64,000 nt of DNA from contig CAJQUW010005288.1 in NCBI GenBank assembly GCA_907163375.1, forward strand, positions 62,001 through 126,000. The letters are read 5' to 3'. The translations under genes and the position numbers were made by a program. The notes beneath the pieces were generated by a model. The model saw only the letters and a program-made list of their open reading frames with translations. It was not told the origin of the DNA and made no database searches. Source of the DNA: Prostheceraeus crozeri. Lineage: Eukaryota > Platyhelminthes > Polycladida > Euryleptidae. Shown here one piece after another: positions 41,295 through 53,325 of this stretch; position 1 is the stretch's first letter, and each line of letters opens with the position of its first letter.

Positions 41295-42262
41295 GGAGCA
41301 TGAGTGTATTGACAGTAAAGTGACCACTAAATCTGATGCATTGATAATTCTTCTAAGTTAGCTGCCTGTGCATTGCACAGAGGCAGCTGCGGATCTTGTC
41401 GATCATTCGTAGGAATCACTTCTACAAGCTAGGCTTCGCATATGAGTAAAACTCATACGACATTTTAGCCAGCAGAGATTGCATAGAAATTTAAAAAAAC
41501 AGAAAATATTAAAAATTTTGTACCACAATCTGTTGCAGAAAATCCTAAATTATACGTCGCAGATGAATTGGGAATAACCCGAAGATCACCGCTAAGAATT
41601 TTACATGAACTAAAGATGAAACCCTACAGACCGCATTTGGTGCATGGTTTATTGGAAGACGATGTCGATAGGCGCTTACAATCCTGAATTCTGATCATAG
41701 CAATCCTGAATTCATGGATTTGATAATTTTGAGTGAGGAAGCAATTTAAATTATCTGGTGGAGTACACAGACATAAATGTGTCTATTGGGACACAATGAG
41801 TCCTTCTAACAAACTTGAATCAGAGGTAAACCAACTTGGTATTACAGTATGGGCCGGGATAACTTCAAATGAAATAGTTTGACCAGAATTTTTCGATGGC
41901 ACAGTAGTAAATGGACAAAATTATCTAGATCGACTGCAAACAGCAATTGTTCCAAACTTGAAGAACCGACACGATTTTCATAGGATATTTTTAATGCAAG
42001 ATGGTGCACCACCCTTCGCAAGAGCAGTTCGTGTATAAATTGATCAGCGCCTCCCTAACAGATGGATAGGTAGGCGTGGAGCCATTGAATAAGCCACATT
42101 CACCAGATCTGACGCCTATGGATATTAGTGCATGGGGAATTATTAAAGATTATGTGTTTTCAAGAAGACCCAAAAATACCGCTGACCTTCGACAATTTAT
42201 CACTCAATCGTATCAGTCAAGTGCCTTTTACCTAAGTGTTAATACACACGTGCGCCACCCTG
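41291..42262 (+). mobile_element. Decayed mariner-type element
   Basis: Inverted ends GGGTGG(A/C)GCA(T/C)G(A/T)GTGTATT at both sides, bounded by (TA)n. About 970 bp, shorter than the 1.4-kb relative at 38385, so internally deleted at the 5' part. The transposase remnant reads ADELGITRRSPLRILHELKM, VYWDTMSPSNK, FLMQDGAPPFARAV and, in a second frame, SPDLTPMDISAWG. Several stops (for example at about 41681 and 42037) and at least one frameshift near 42076. Distinct subfamily from the 38385 copy. Confidence 0.75.
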
Positions 42263-42364
<102 letters not shown>

Positions 42365-42463
42365 CAGAAGTAATGGCAAATGTGCGTAATAATAAAAACA
42401 TTTAACTATAATAAAACATTTAACTAAAAACAATAAATACTACATTTAACTATCTGAACATAA

Positions 42464-42940
42464 ATGATTCTTTTGAAATCATCATACAAACAACCTAAAT
42501 CATTGCTTTCATTATTGTGTAAAAATAATCGCAAAATGATACATGGAATTTCAAAATGCAACGACAAAAGATGCAAAACTTGTGAAATCATTCAAACTGG
42601 AAAAACAATGCATTTTAGCAAAGTAAACAAGACATTCGAAATAAAATCAAACATTAATTGCAAATCTTCGAATGTTATCTACAAGCTCGAATGCTCCTGT
42701 GGTGAATACTATATTGGGCAGACAGGAGATTCATTCCATCATCGGATGACCGTTCACCGTCAACATGTGAACCAAGGAAATGCAGCCATGTTGAGAGTAA
42801 GCCGTCATATAGCTGCCTGTGGTGGGAGATTCAAAGCGGCTCCCTTTTATCAATTGCCTCCATGTGCTTCGAAGCTAGACCGCGAAAGAAAGGAAGCTAT
42901 GTTTATTAAGTTGTTTCTTCCCTCTTTGAATTCGCAATAA
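42464..42940 (+). CDS. Penelope-like GIY-YIG domain (partial)
   Basis: 158 codons: a Penelope ORF 3' end, open up to the (TA)n side but without the reverse transcriptase. KCNDKRCKTCEII and NCKSSNVIYKLEC form the Cys-rich linker characteristic of Penelope elements, followed by CGEYYIGQTGD (GIY-YIG core) and RMTVHRQHV. Tail SKLDRERKEAMFIKLFLPSL. Its 3' UTR carries a hammerhead-like fold and then another (TA)n at 43170. 5' truncated, non-autonomous. Confidence 0.8.
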   Translation: MILLKSSYKQPKSLLSLLCKNNRKMIHGISKCNDKRCKTCEIIQTGKTMHFSKVNKTFEIKSNINCKSSNVIYKLECSCGEYYIGQTGDSFHHRMTVHRQHVNQGNAAMLRVSRHIAACGGRFKAAPFYQLPPCASKLDRERKEAMFIKLFLPSLNSQ

Positions 42941-43081
42941 GTTAGCTATGCAATGATTTCCTATGCTTTATTTTCATCATGCAATATATATCTCAGTATC
43001 TATGTATCAATATTTTCATGTTAAAGATATCTTCGTTTAAATTATTCTGTAATAATATTATTTGTATACATTCATTTAGTA

Positions 43082-43119
43082 GCCTTGAAAAGCCGGGTGA
43101 CCCGGTGAAAACGTTTGGC
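43082..43119 (+). ncRNA. Hammerhead-like motif in Penelope 3' UTR
   Basis: Outer stem GCC/GGC encloses a decayed first core (TTGAAA for CTGATGA), stem II GCCGGGTGACCCGG, then GAAAACGTTT. Same place relative to the GIY-YIG gene as the motif at 35982. Confidence 0.45.
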
Positions 43120-43165
43120 TGATATATACTCTAATTTGAGATTCTCTTCTGGTTTTCGCTTATTT

Positions 43166-43169
<4 letters not shown>

Positions 43170-43199
<30 letters not shown>
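43170..43199. repeat. (TA)n tract
   Basis: Closes the Penelope fragment on its right. Confidence 0.95.
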
Positions 43200-43202
<3 letters not shown>

Positions 43203-43777
43203 ACATGCATTTTTATATGCGTTTTATTCAATGACAGATTCATATGAGTTGGGAAATATGCAAATTTTCTTCCACTGCGAGTACATATGCATTGATATAT
43301 ATGCCCGTTTTATGCATTTTTGGTGCACCGCAGTGTGTAGGACTATACGTGTCCCATCTGCCCGTCAGATCGTCCCTTCTTCGCTAGCCCTGTACAGAAA
43401 CAGCGAAGCGGGGTTCAGGAAGTCAGTGAATATATCATTGATCCTGAAACACCGGATTGGAGCATTACACTCCGATACAAATACACTGACAACAGATGAA
43501 TGAACGAGTAGGAGGCCATTCTACAACTCTACGTAAATCCGTTCATACACTTGCAAACAAAAGATATCCCTCCAAATTGTGTAAAACACACCTTTACTTT
43601 CCTTCTCGTGCTTCATGAAAAATAATTGCACGGGACGTACTGTTCAGGACCCCTTCACGGTTCCCGATAATCAAATACCCTAACCGATTGAGCTCCAACT
43701 TGCTGACATACTCATTAGATCTAGACTGACAAAGTATGACTCATTCAGGTCCTATCTCTGTCTCATACAATAGTTGT
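43200..43777. other. No gene recognised
   Basis: A 90-codon frame (43231-43503) has no recognisable motif. Nothing else noted. Confidence 0.4.
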
Positions 43778-44112
43778 GACTTTGAAGTCCGGTATCTCTG
43801 GAGTGAGGGACAGTTGAGAGCTGCCGCTTTGGATGTAGGTAAAGGGGATATATTTTGATGCTCTATGGCAAGTTCCGGCTGATTGGATCCCTAGGAGAAA
43901 AGTTTCGGCTAGTTTTGGATTTCGTTTTCTGCCTATAATTTGACTCAGGTCGATAATTTGACTTTGAAGCCCAATGTCTTTGGAATGAGAGACAGTGGAG
44001 GACTACAGCTTTGGGTGTGGGTAAAGGGATATATTTTGATGCTCTATGGCTATTTCCGGTTGATTGGATCCTTTGGAGAAAAGTTTTGGATATTTTAGGA
44101 TTTCGTTTACTC
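43778..44112. repeat. Tandem duplication, period 182 bp
   Basis: GACTTTGAAG ... GGATTTCGTTT at 43778-43940 recurs at 43960-44112 with moderate divergence (about 85% by eye). Confidence 0.75.
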
Positions 44113-44927
44113 TGTTATCCATGGCTTTTTAAATGTACTTTCGCTAATATTCGGAATTCCGTGAAATCTGATATATACTGAGGTAAAATGATGTTTTGTT
44201 AATGTTCGTGTGAAGTTACATTGAATTCGGAGCGATATTAAAATATTTATAGCTAGTTTAGGATTTTCGACATTTTGACTGGTTTATTTTTTTACAAATT
44301 ACCCAAAAACCCAATTTACATGTTTCATATTAAAATATTAAATAAAAACGATCAGATTGTTCATTAAAGTTTTACAAAACAGTAGAAAATTGAAAATTTA
44401 CGCAAGTGGCAGTATGCAGATATAATACATACGCATGAAGCTATATGGGCTACGCGTAACCCCCCCCCCAGGCCGCCAAAAATGTTACCGAGGATGTTTG
44501 AAATCGACTAACACAAGTGATCAAGCAGGGGAGTCTAAATCTAACTGAAAACAAAACAAAACTCTATAATGTACATGTTTCAGTACAATCAGTGAAAAAT
44601 ATCAAAATCAGATGTGTAGAGCGATCGAAAATGACGAATGATCAACAGTAATCAGATGTTTATTAGCAGCTGTGTGTCAAATTGCATGAACCAAAAAATG
44701 CTATCAAGAAACTAACAAGCAGCCTATCATGCGATGAAATATAGTAACTGTACTGATATAAACTGGAAAAATTCAAAATTACAAGTGTAGACCTATTTAA
44801 AAATGCGATTACAAAACATCAAATCACTCGTGTCATGACCATATAAGAGACTATGTTATTCCAAAAATGCCTCATGGAAGAATATCACATAACCAACACA
44901 GAATCTTGGCAAATTGAAAGCAGGCTA

Positions 44928-45117
44928 TCACAATAATCTGTTGGTCCTTAGAAACACCACTGCATCTGCCAATTCAGGAGACATGCTTGCTGTTTTCTCT
45001 TAGAATGAGTCGTAAGTGCGAGAAAAGTCGTTCTACTGAAGTCTGGGTAGTCGGCAACGACGAGACAATTCTGCATGTTGATTGAATTTCTTTAGGATAC
45101 AGATCAATAATCTCTCA
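44928..45117 (-). pseudogene. hAT transposase C-terminal (dimerisation) fragment
   Basis: Minus-strand reading EIIDLYPKEIQSTCRIVSSL, then TTQTSVERLFSHLRLILREN; after a one-base frameshift near 44990 it continues MSPELADAVVFLRTNRLL and stops at 44928. This is the hATC motif series (SVERLFS ... LR ... SPELxxAxxFLRTN) that ends hAT transposases. Terminal repeats were not located. Different hAT lineage from the copy at 61118. Confidence 0.75.
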
Positions 45118-47462
45118 CACAGCTGTCTTCTTATGTAAACAAGTAGGAGGCTGTGTAAGTAAGACTTGGGAAAATGTCGACAGTGAAAAGTGAGTGATGA
45201 GTGATATTCTAGAATTGCATGTCGGTCCTACTATACATGCAATAACGTAAATTTCACATGCGTACTTTATTTCAATGAGCATAATAGTGTTTATGAATGC
45301 ATATTAGAATTTGTATTAACCTCTTCTCTAACGACAAATATACGAAATCTTTCATTCTTCTTATTGGCATGTTTGAATTTCAAATAAGCTTATCGGACGC
45401 GGACGCGAAGGATTTCTGACCATGTTCGCGTCCGGCTGGCTTCGTTGGATCGTGTGAAAAGATCATGTCGATTGAGCATCTTTTTTATTGTTAATACATG
45501 TACATGCATGTTTATCATAATCACAACGTATTCTAATATGATATTATCAGAATTCATAGACTTTGCTGCTGGTCGCTGGTCTATTGATATGGCGAAATGT
45601 ACGTATTGAAAAATTCTCTTAGATTATCAGAATGGTTGATAATGTGATGAAATGAATTTTGCTGCTATCATGATTCCATAATGCAACAGTATCACTGCTT
45701 ATGATTAAGTAAACGAAATCAATGCAGCTGAATGATGCAGAGCTTCGCACATTGACTTTAACTTCTTCTGGTAACAGTCGGCAAGATAAGAATCTATTAA
45801 TAGACGAAAGATTGTAAAACTTAGCAGTGATACTCGCCCACATAAAAGTAATTATCCATAGAATTAATTCTATAGCGCACGATTTGGAAGCATGTGGTTC
45901 CAAAACATGCAATTGCAGAAGACAAATTAGCAGTTGACGTTCGGGAGAATACTAGCTACCTCACTATCATGTAGTACCACATTGCCTAATCGATTTGCTG
46001 CGCCATGACATGACAACATGGTAGCCTACTACACTTTATCCATTTAAGCTAAACAGCAAACACCTAAGATAGACCAGCGGATCTATTCTACATACATACT
46101 TGTACCTCATGTCATCTTATTTCTCCAAATAAAGAAAAATAGTAATTTAAATCAATTTTTTAAAAATTTTAAATCAATAGCTAAGTAGTCGCTTCCTTAA
46201 GAATTATCGCGTCCTCCTTTGCTTGTGCATATAGGGATGTGTTTCTGTTTCCAAAAACCTACAAGCATGCCTATGCTCTATATGCAGTAGATAGCTGATT
46301 ATATACATGTAGTATAATAGTAGTATATATAGTAGTAGTAGTATCCATAGTAGTAGTATATATAGTAGTATAATAGTAGTATACGAGCATATAGTAGGTT
46401 TGCATTGTCAACGAAGATACTCAAAGTAAGTGCTGAAGAACTTACGCTGACGGCGTCTCATCTCCTTCTCTGTTTGAGGTATTTAACATGAAAGTTTCAT
46501 TCAAACTGCATCAAATAGTAGAAATCCATGCACAAACGTGTATTTAATAGTTGCACGTCATCATGCTGCCCGAAAATCTTGCGCGATTCCGCAGTCATTA
46601 CAAGATCGTGAAATGAAAATTAAAATGCATTTGGACCTAATTTTTCACTCACTATTTCATGACACAAATATCTTCGCATCTTCAGTTCCTCTCAAATAAG
46701 TAGAAATAGTTTTAAGCAAAAACGATGTTAATAAATTTAGAACAACAACTATTATTTATGTTAAAAATTTCAAACAAAGACATCTTTCACTAGCTTTGAT
46801 TTTAAGGCTAAACGAAATTTGTGGATTTAGTTCGAATTGAATGACCGATAGTAAAACCTCGACTCAAAGTATTGCTAAAAAAGGGAAACGCTAAAGACAA
46901 AACTCTGGCCCGACGTTTTCATTTATTGAATTATCGCCAACTGAACGAAAGAGGAACAAACCCTCCAGTTTTGGCTGTAACTATTGATGTTGTATTAATT
47001 ATCTTTTCACAGAATTAGACTTAGAGACATTGAATTGAACGTTGACATTCATAAAGGCCGATAAGCACTGACATTTGATCAGGTAGGATTAGTATATACA
47101 TAATATAGATGATGTAAAAAATATTCAATCAATGTACTTCGTCTTCACAGCTTTCAAGGTGCTGTCCTCTGATTCTGCAGCCATATTATAGTGCGTCTTT
47201 AAATGCGTTTGTAGTGCGTTTTATTGTAAATGCCAACACAATTTTAGCAAGCGACTATGATAAAAAAGACATGCTGATAGCTAAACAAAGAAATAGTAAA
47301 AACACTCCCAATCTTAGTAGAGGCCTACCGTTTTTCAGCAATAAATGTGATCAAAAAAGTCAGATCGACAGTAAAAAAGCATGGTGGTATCGAATATGAT
47401 GGCATCAAGGGTACATTGAAAAGCAAATCAAATAAATCCTTAGACAAAATTATAAATACGAA
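45118..47462. other. No gene recognised; short microsatellite
   Basis: AT-rich DNA. A TAGTA-type microsatellite at about 46315-46386 is the only clear repeat. Frames at 45619-45912 and 47214-47399 show no motif. Confidence 0.45.
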
Positions 47463-48200
47463 GTGCAAAGATAAAACCAATAGATTTCATTATGTTATGA
47501 AAACTTTATTGAGTTACCAAACATGCTCCAGTCGATGTGACTATCATCAGTGACAAATTAATGAACAATCACACGACATCAGAATTTTTACATTTTCTAA
47601 TGTTTGTCAACTGCAGTCACGCTCATAGCTATGTAGCTATTATTCTTCTTTTCAATGTGATCTTTATGGTTGTTAGAAAAGTAGGTTATTCAATATTTCT
47701 ATTAAGTACTGCATATAGCTAGAAATTGAGCTTAAAATTTGAGACTACATGCATGTTCACAAAGCTCACTGTTAATTTGCCACTGATGATGATGATCACA
47801 TCCACTGAAACATGTTTGGTAACTCAATAAAGTTCTCATAACATAATGAAATAAAACCAATGTTTGTGGTTGCAAGGTTTGCGAGAAAATACGAGTAAGT
47901 AGGAAGAACAAATACTCTTGTAGGTATATGTTGCATATAAATATGCCAGTACAACTCGTGCCAAATTTGGTATTGCGCAAACTTGCCGCACACTAAAACA
48001 AAGACACAGTGAACATACTAATGCTGTAAAATGCAAACATCCAATTAGGGCCTTGACACAATATAAAACTAGGTATCATAACAAAAAAGTATGTTAATCG
48101 TGCATGCAAATGATTACTAAAGATGTTGCTATTGAAGAAGCGAATTGCATCGAAACTTCTAAATCAAGAATCAACAGGAAGCAAGAGTCAGCTTTCTATC
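47463..48200 (+). mobile_element. Penelope-like fragment with inverted terminal-type repeats
   Basis: 47463-47556 and 47778-47872 are inverted copies (shared ACTTTATTGAGTTACCAAACATG). Each holds a CACTGATGAT ... CACTGAAACATGTTTGG hammerhead-like stretch. Downstream, 47924-48097 encodes a worn GIY-YIG segment. The combination resembles pseudo-LTR plus ORF 3' end of a Penelope element. Confidence 0.55.
47924..48097 (+). pseudogene. Worn GIY-YIG segment
   Basis: 57 codons reading YVAYKYASTTRAKFGIAQTC, RTLKQRHSEHTNAVKCKHPI. FGIAQTCRTLKQRHSEH aligns by eye with the YIGQTxRxLxxRxxEH core. The aromatic-Ile-Gly triad is altered to GIA. No start codon; preceded by a stop at 47921. Confidence 0.55.
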
Positions 48201-48241
48201 CATCGATCAAAAATACGAAATGGTAGGTGCTAACTCGAGAC

Positions 48242-48310
48242 CAGTCGGATGGAATGGCTCAGCCGTCGCACCTAGAAGGCAGTGAGAGCCGAAATTCAGT
48301 GGCTGACTAT
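48242..48310 (+). repeat. Possible decayed tRNA-derived SINE head
   Basis: AATGGCTCAGCCGTCGCACC resembles an A box and GAGAGCCGAAATTCAGTGG a weak B box about 35 bp later. No clear tail. Low confidence. Confidence 0.25.
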
Positions 48311-49054
48311 TTTATATACATTATACATCAATTTACCTAACAAAGAGAAATATACGGATCGCAAAAAGAAAAATATGTTTCTGTTGTTCGATTTAATTAT
48401 GGTATACAACAAGCTCTCAACCCGATTGGTCAACTACATCACATTTGTTTATCTGATTTAAACTTTTGTACTGCAATCCAATGTGAATTTCCGTAGAATA
48501 GAGTCAGAATCGATTAGTGCGTGAAGCCATCTTTTATCCTGTAGTCTTTCATGTGGGGAATCTCAACAGTGTTAGTTTATGTGGCAAAATGTTTGTGGTC
48601 CCAAAGGCAGTGTCACTTATTAAGTGAAGTCCAAGGTCAAATTCAACCATTTTTTCAGTGAGAATGTGAAGCATTTTGTCCGTTACCCACTTTGTAAATT
48701 TACTTCATTCACAGCAAAGAAAAAGGAACCAATCTTTTTTTTAATTGGTTATGCCCTCAAAAGAAGTTAACTGATCTCAGAAAGAATGTTTCACTCAACC
48801 TGCGTCCGAATTTGTTGTATCCGAACACGTTATTTCTCAAAATCTTGACTATGGATTTCTTGCTTTTCGTGTGTACTTCTTTCAAAAAAGCGTTAAGCAA
48901 CATGATGCCCTTTAAGAAGACTTCACAAAGTCCCAGGCCGTGGTTTCTATAAAAAAAAGTTGTAGTTTTGTTATTTTCTTTCGGCACTGTGCATTCGACA
49001 CCAAAATGCTATCCTCATCTGAGTTGATCTCGTCAAATTAAGCATGCACTTTGA
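48311..49054. other. No gene recognised
   Basis: AT-rich sequence without repeat or coding structure that I can support. Confidence 0.4.
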
Positions 49055-49462
49055 TCAGGCTTGAACAAACGAATGAACGGCCTTTTTGCATTTTCCTGTG
49101 AACGGATTGTCAAACTGTACGTCAGACAGACCGATGAGCGATGATCTGAACAAAAAATGGATTTCTGCGTGACTGAACGTGAATGAGAGGTGCTTTATAA
49201 ATGCACATTCAGTAAAAGCAGGTACTGTGCTGCATAAATTTCTGTTTAATCTCCTACCTATGGACTTATGAATTGAGCTACAAGTATATGCGTTCAATGA
49301 AATCAAGTCAATACGAGCCCCTTGATGATCGCGTTCGTTTTCATGTTGACACTTGCAATTGGCGTCATCGAGTATCATCAAACTCAGTTGAACAATGATG
49401 ATCATGAGTTTCATCAAAGTACCCCATTCCTGTGGATATTCAACAAATACCACTTTTAACAC
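49055..49462 (-). CDS. Hypothetical small secreted protein
   Basis: 135 codons on the minus strand. From the internal Met at residue 17, MKLMIIIVQLSLMILDDANC has the form of a signal peptide (basic n-region, 12-residue hydrophobic core), followed by a Cys-containing mature part (CKC, YTCSS, NLCST, TECAF, GKCKK). A TCCACAG acceptor-like sequence just before EWGTL suggests it could be an exon. No family recognised; a frame of this length can arise by chance, so support is limited. Confidence 0.3.
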   Translation of the reverse strand: MLKVVFVEYPQEWGTLMKLMIIIVQLSLMILDDANCKCQHENERDHQGARIDLISLNAYTCSSIHKSIGRRLNRNLCSTVPAFTECAFIKHLSFTFSHAEIHFLFRSSLIGLSDVQFDNPFTGKCKKAVHSFVQA

Positions 49463-51459
49463 ACTACTGATCTGTGGTCTAAGTTAGTGCATCAGTAATG
49501 AACCCAATGCGATGACAATCTTTGACTGCCAGCGCTGCAACACAAATACTTCCTTCTAAGCTCTATCGCCGCCGCGTGAAGGTTCAGATGAAAGGCTTAC
49601 AGGTAGTTGATCACAAGTTAACTTGCTTAAACGAACCGTTAATACGCTATAAGTTCAAGTCAATCGAAATCAAGAATTTGCAGGTGAATTGAATAAAAAT
49701 CCGTTCGACGGTTTTGTCGAAGCATGTGTAACATTGCAATAAAAATAACCCCTTTTGCCCCACCTGAGTCAACAGTCACGAGCCGCCACTGATGCGGTGT
49801 CCCAAGCATTCATTTTTATACAGCATTTAAATAACAATTATATGATCAACAATTTGAATTTGCTTTAAATCTGTTACATGAAGAATGATGACTATGATCA
49901 TTCTATACTACTGACATCACCAGCAGTACGATATGCAATGGAACTTATTTTTTAGAAGGCTATTGGTGAGGTCATTTAAGGGAACGATTGAACTGTCCTC
50001 TAATGACGCAGCTTTGAAGCTCCTTTTTCTATGCCTGTATGCCATTTCAGAATAACTAAACACTGCTTAGATAATCCACATTGTTTTTTCATAATTTCTG
50101 CTTGAAAATGTTACATTTCAAGTGCTACAGGTGCAGCGAGAACTACTTGTAATAGCGCTGAAGTGTCGTGTTATGACGGTTGTAGATCGATGAGATAAAT
50201 TTACTCTTTAAGAATGATCGAAGTCTTTTGAAAAAAATGTATTCAAATGTAGAAATTAAAAATAATTCATCAATCATAACAAACACCAATTCTGAAAATA
50301 GTCATTTTGAAGACAAAAAAAATTAAAATAGAAGTAGTGCTTCCTATAAATTTGTAACACAACCCTAACAGAAAAGCACAGCAGTATCATAAAATTAAAG
50401 ATAACGATATGACATTATACTAAAAAGATTGTCTAACTCAACTTCATTTTTCGAGAAGGTTCACGAGAAAAAGCTAATATACGTTTCACATCGATTCGTG
50501 CCTATCACTTTTTAGTTTATTAATGGTTGGAGCATTTTGTCAATATCTTTCTCTCGATGTAAGCACGGTTTGACAAGCGTTTATAAAATGTTTTGTCCGA
50601 ATTGTTGTTGACAAGCGTTTATAAAATGTTTTGTCTGAATTGTTTTGACGAAAGTCATTGAAATTCGTTTTATTGGTCTGTCAATAAACTTTTGAATGGT
50701 TTATGCGTTGTGACAAACGTTTAACAGACGTTTCCGCTATGACATTCGTCTTGGCAAACGGTTCAATTCTAAATGTCATTAATGTTCAAGAGTTTATTTG
50801 CGAATTTGCGTACTGAGTCGTCGTATAGCCTCGCTACCATGTCCCACAGTAATCCCAATCCACGTCCAGAAGACGTTCTGCCTTTTAATAAATATGTAAA
50901 TTGAAAAATGTAGATAAGAATGTTTGTCCCCCTTTCCCTTCTATGAGCCAATGTGAGAATGTCGCTCTTCCCCCGATGTGAGGCAAGATCGGACAAAACT
51001 TGTTTTTTGATAATATATCAGATGTAGTATTAGAAATAACATGTGCATGCACATTATAGGTCTATCTCGCATTTCATGAAAGTTCAGTTCATAGTCAGGC
51101 AGTAAGCCTCAAATGCTTCTTTCATTTTCAGATTGTTACTAGTGACTGTTACCTGGAACAACAGCGCGGTATGTTCACATGAAAACCAAATTATGAAGTT
51201 TTAAATACGCTTTTGGCCGGTATACACAGTCGACAAGCTTACGTTTTATCTAGCACAATTCTCTAAATAAAACTATCATTTTTTATCGGAAATCTAGCCC
51301 TTTCTTAGTATATTGATGGCGTTAAAGTACAGATATATCCTAATTTTAGACACCTACACGTGTTTTCTCATTGGAGCTAAATATACGCCAATTATGGACA
51401 AGAGATCCCCATCGAGACTTAAGAGGTACGAGCGAGTGTCAAAGGATACGCCAATCCTT
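49463..51459. other. No gene recognised; one short tandem duplication
   Basis: At 50570-50646 a 38-bp unit (TGACAAGCGTTTATAAAATG ...) is present twice. Otherwise no supported feature. Confidence 0.45.
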
Positions 51460-51765
51460 AGAAAACTCTAATCCTTAGAGGGCACCGGTGGAACTTTTGT
51501 GGCACCATTTGAAGCTTAAGATGTACCAACCCTAACTAAATGGACGCCTGTAGAACCTTAGACGACAGCGGTTGAAGCTAAAGGGGCTTAAGAACCTAAG
51601 AGGGCTCTTAGGCTCTTGGAATCTAAGAGGGCTTCTATGATACCTTGGAGGGCACAAATGGAAGTTACGGGGGCGCCAGTAGAACCTTGGAGGGCACTGA
51701 TGGATGTGAAAGGGGCGCCCGCAGAACCGAAATTAGCGGTGCCAGTGGAACATGCGAGTAGTACA
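51460..51765. repeat. Degenerate minisatellite, roughly 35-45 bp unit
   Basis: Recurring elements AACCTTGGAGGGCAC, GATGGAAGT and GGGGCGCC(A/C)GTAGAACC appear about seven times with strong divergence. GC-richer than the surroundings. Confidence 0.6.
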
Positions 51766-51927
51766 AGCTAAATTACAGTATATATAAAGGGGTGACAGAG
51801 TAATATATTGGGTCGCCGATGGAAGCATATTGTTGCATCGTTAGGGGTATAATACATATAATGTGACAAGAACGTCAATTCTTTTAGCTTCTCTCAGACT
51901 GATCTTGTCACTACTTATTCAAACATA

Positions 51928-53323
51928 CGTGGGTTGATCGGAAAGTTCTCCGCCTGCTATGTCTATGTTACTGACTTCGATCGCTATTGCTTTTTTCATG
52001 TATATCTATTCAGTATGCTTGAAGTGTAGGAAAATCGATTTCGTGATTTGATGTCATCTTCACGTTGACAGCAAGATATAATAAATTGCTCATTTGCAAC
52101 CTCGGCGATCGTCAGCATGACTGATAAAACAGAACAGCGAACGTGCATCAAATTCTGCGTTAAGTTGAAAAAGACAGCTACCGAAACTCTTGACATGCTT
52201 TGTCAGGCCTACGGCTCAGATGGTCTTTCTCGTACATCCGTTTTCGAGTGGTATTCGCGGTTCAAAAACGGCAGAGTCTGTTCAAGATGACGAGCGCTCA
52301 GGCAGATCGACAACCAGCAGGACAGCCGACAATGTCAACAAAGTTCGACAACTCATTCGTGAGGACCGCCGTCGTACCATTCGCCAACTTTCGGAGATGG
52401 TGGGAATTGGTTATGGAGTTTGCCTGGAAATCTTGACCAGTAACCTGGATATGCGAAGAGTGGCTGCCAAATTGGTTCCTCGAATCTTGACCACTGAGCA
52501 GAAACAAAGGCGGGTGGATGTGTGCGAGGAACTCCTGGAACAGGTCAACGATGATCCAACTTTCATGTCGCGAGTTATCACAGCTGACGAGAGTTGGATT
52601 TACGGGTATGATCCCGAAACAAAACAGCAGTCATCCCCAATGGAAGAGTCCTCAATCTCCGAGGCCTCGAAAAGCCCGACTATTTCGCAGTGCAACAAAG
52701 ACAATGTTGACTGTTTTCTTCGACCAGAAGGGTATCGTTCATCCGGACTTTGTTGACCTGGGGCGGACAGTGAATTTGGATTTTTACTGTGAAGTCTTAC
52801 GACGATTGAGAGAGACGGTTAGAAGGAAGAGACCTGACTTGTGGAAGAACCGCAATTGGCTGTCACATCACCTGCGCACCTGCGCACCTGCGCATGACTC
52901 CTTGAAAACAACCCAATTTTTGACCGACCACGGCATGACCATCGTTCCACATTCTCCGTACTCCCTTGACATCGCTCCATGTGACTTTTCTTTGTTCCCA
53001 AAACTGAAACTGCGGTTATGAGGACGTCGCTTCCAGTCTGTTGAAGAAATCCAAAAAGAGAAAGACACTGGTTTTGAGAAACATTAAGTCGGATTTCTTC
53101 AACGAAACTTTCGAGAAATGGAAGCGCCGCTGGAATCGCTGCATTGGTGCACGTGGCGAGTTCTTCGAAGGCGATAACTCGAATTTATTTGATGATACTG
53201 AGTAATGCAATTATTTCGTAATTCTTAATACATTTTTCATTCCTGGAATTCATCTCTTGCTTTGATTTATATAGCACACGAAAAAATACAGCATCAGTCC
53301 GGGAACTTTCCCTTCAACCCACG
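51928..53323 (+). mobile_element. Mos1/irritans-like mariner (DD34D type)
   Basis: Inverted ends CGTGGGTTGA(T/A)(C/G)GGAAAGTTC flanked by TA (51926-51927 and 53324-53325). 1396 bp, close to the family size of about 1.3 kb. Carries one damaged transposase gene. Confidence 0.85.
52117..53205 (+). pseudogene. Mariner transposase, multiple frameshifts
   Basis: Starts MTDKTEQRTCIKFCVKLKKT and proceeds through the helix-turn-helix (SRTSVFEWYSRFKNGR). The frame shifts at about 52270 (to DDERSGRSTTSRTADNVNKV), at about 52635 (to WKSPQSPRPRKARLFRS) and again near 53060 (to SDFFNETFEKWKRRWNRCI). There is also a TGA at about 53020 in place of Arg. ITADESWIYGYDPE holds the first catalytic D and HSPYSLDIAPCDF the third. 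The second motif, normally DNAPAH, reads RTCAPAH after a small CACCTGCG expansion, so the second aspartate is lost. Non-functional. Confidence 0.8.
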
Positions 53324-53325
53324 TA

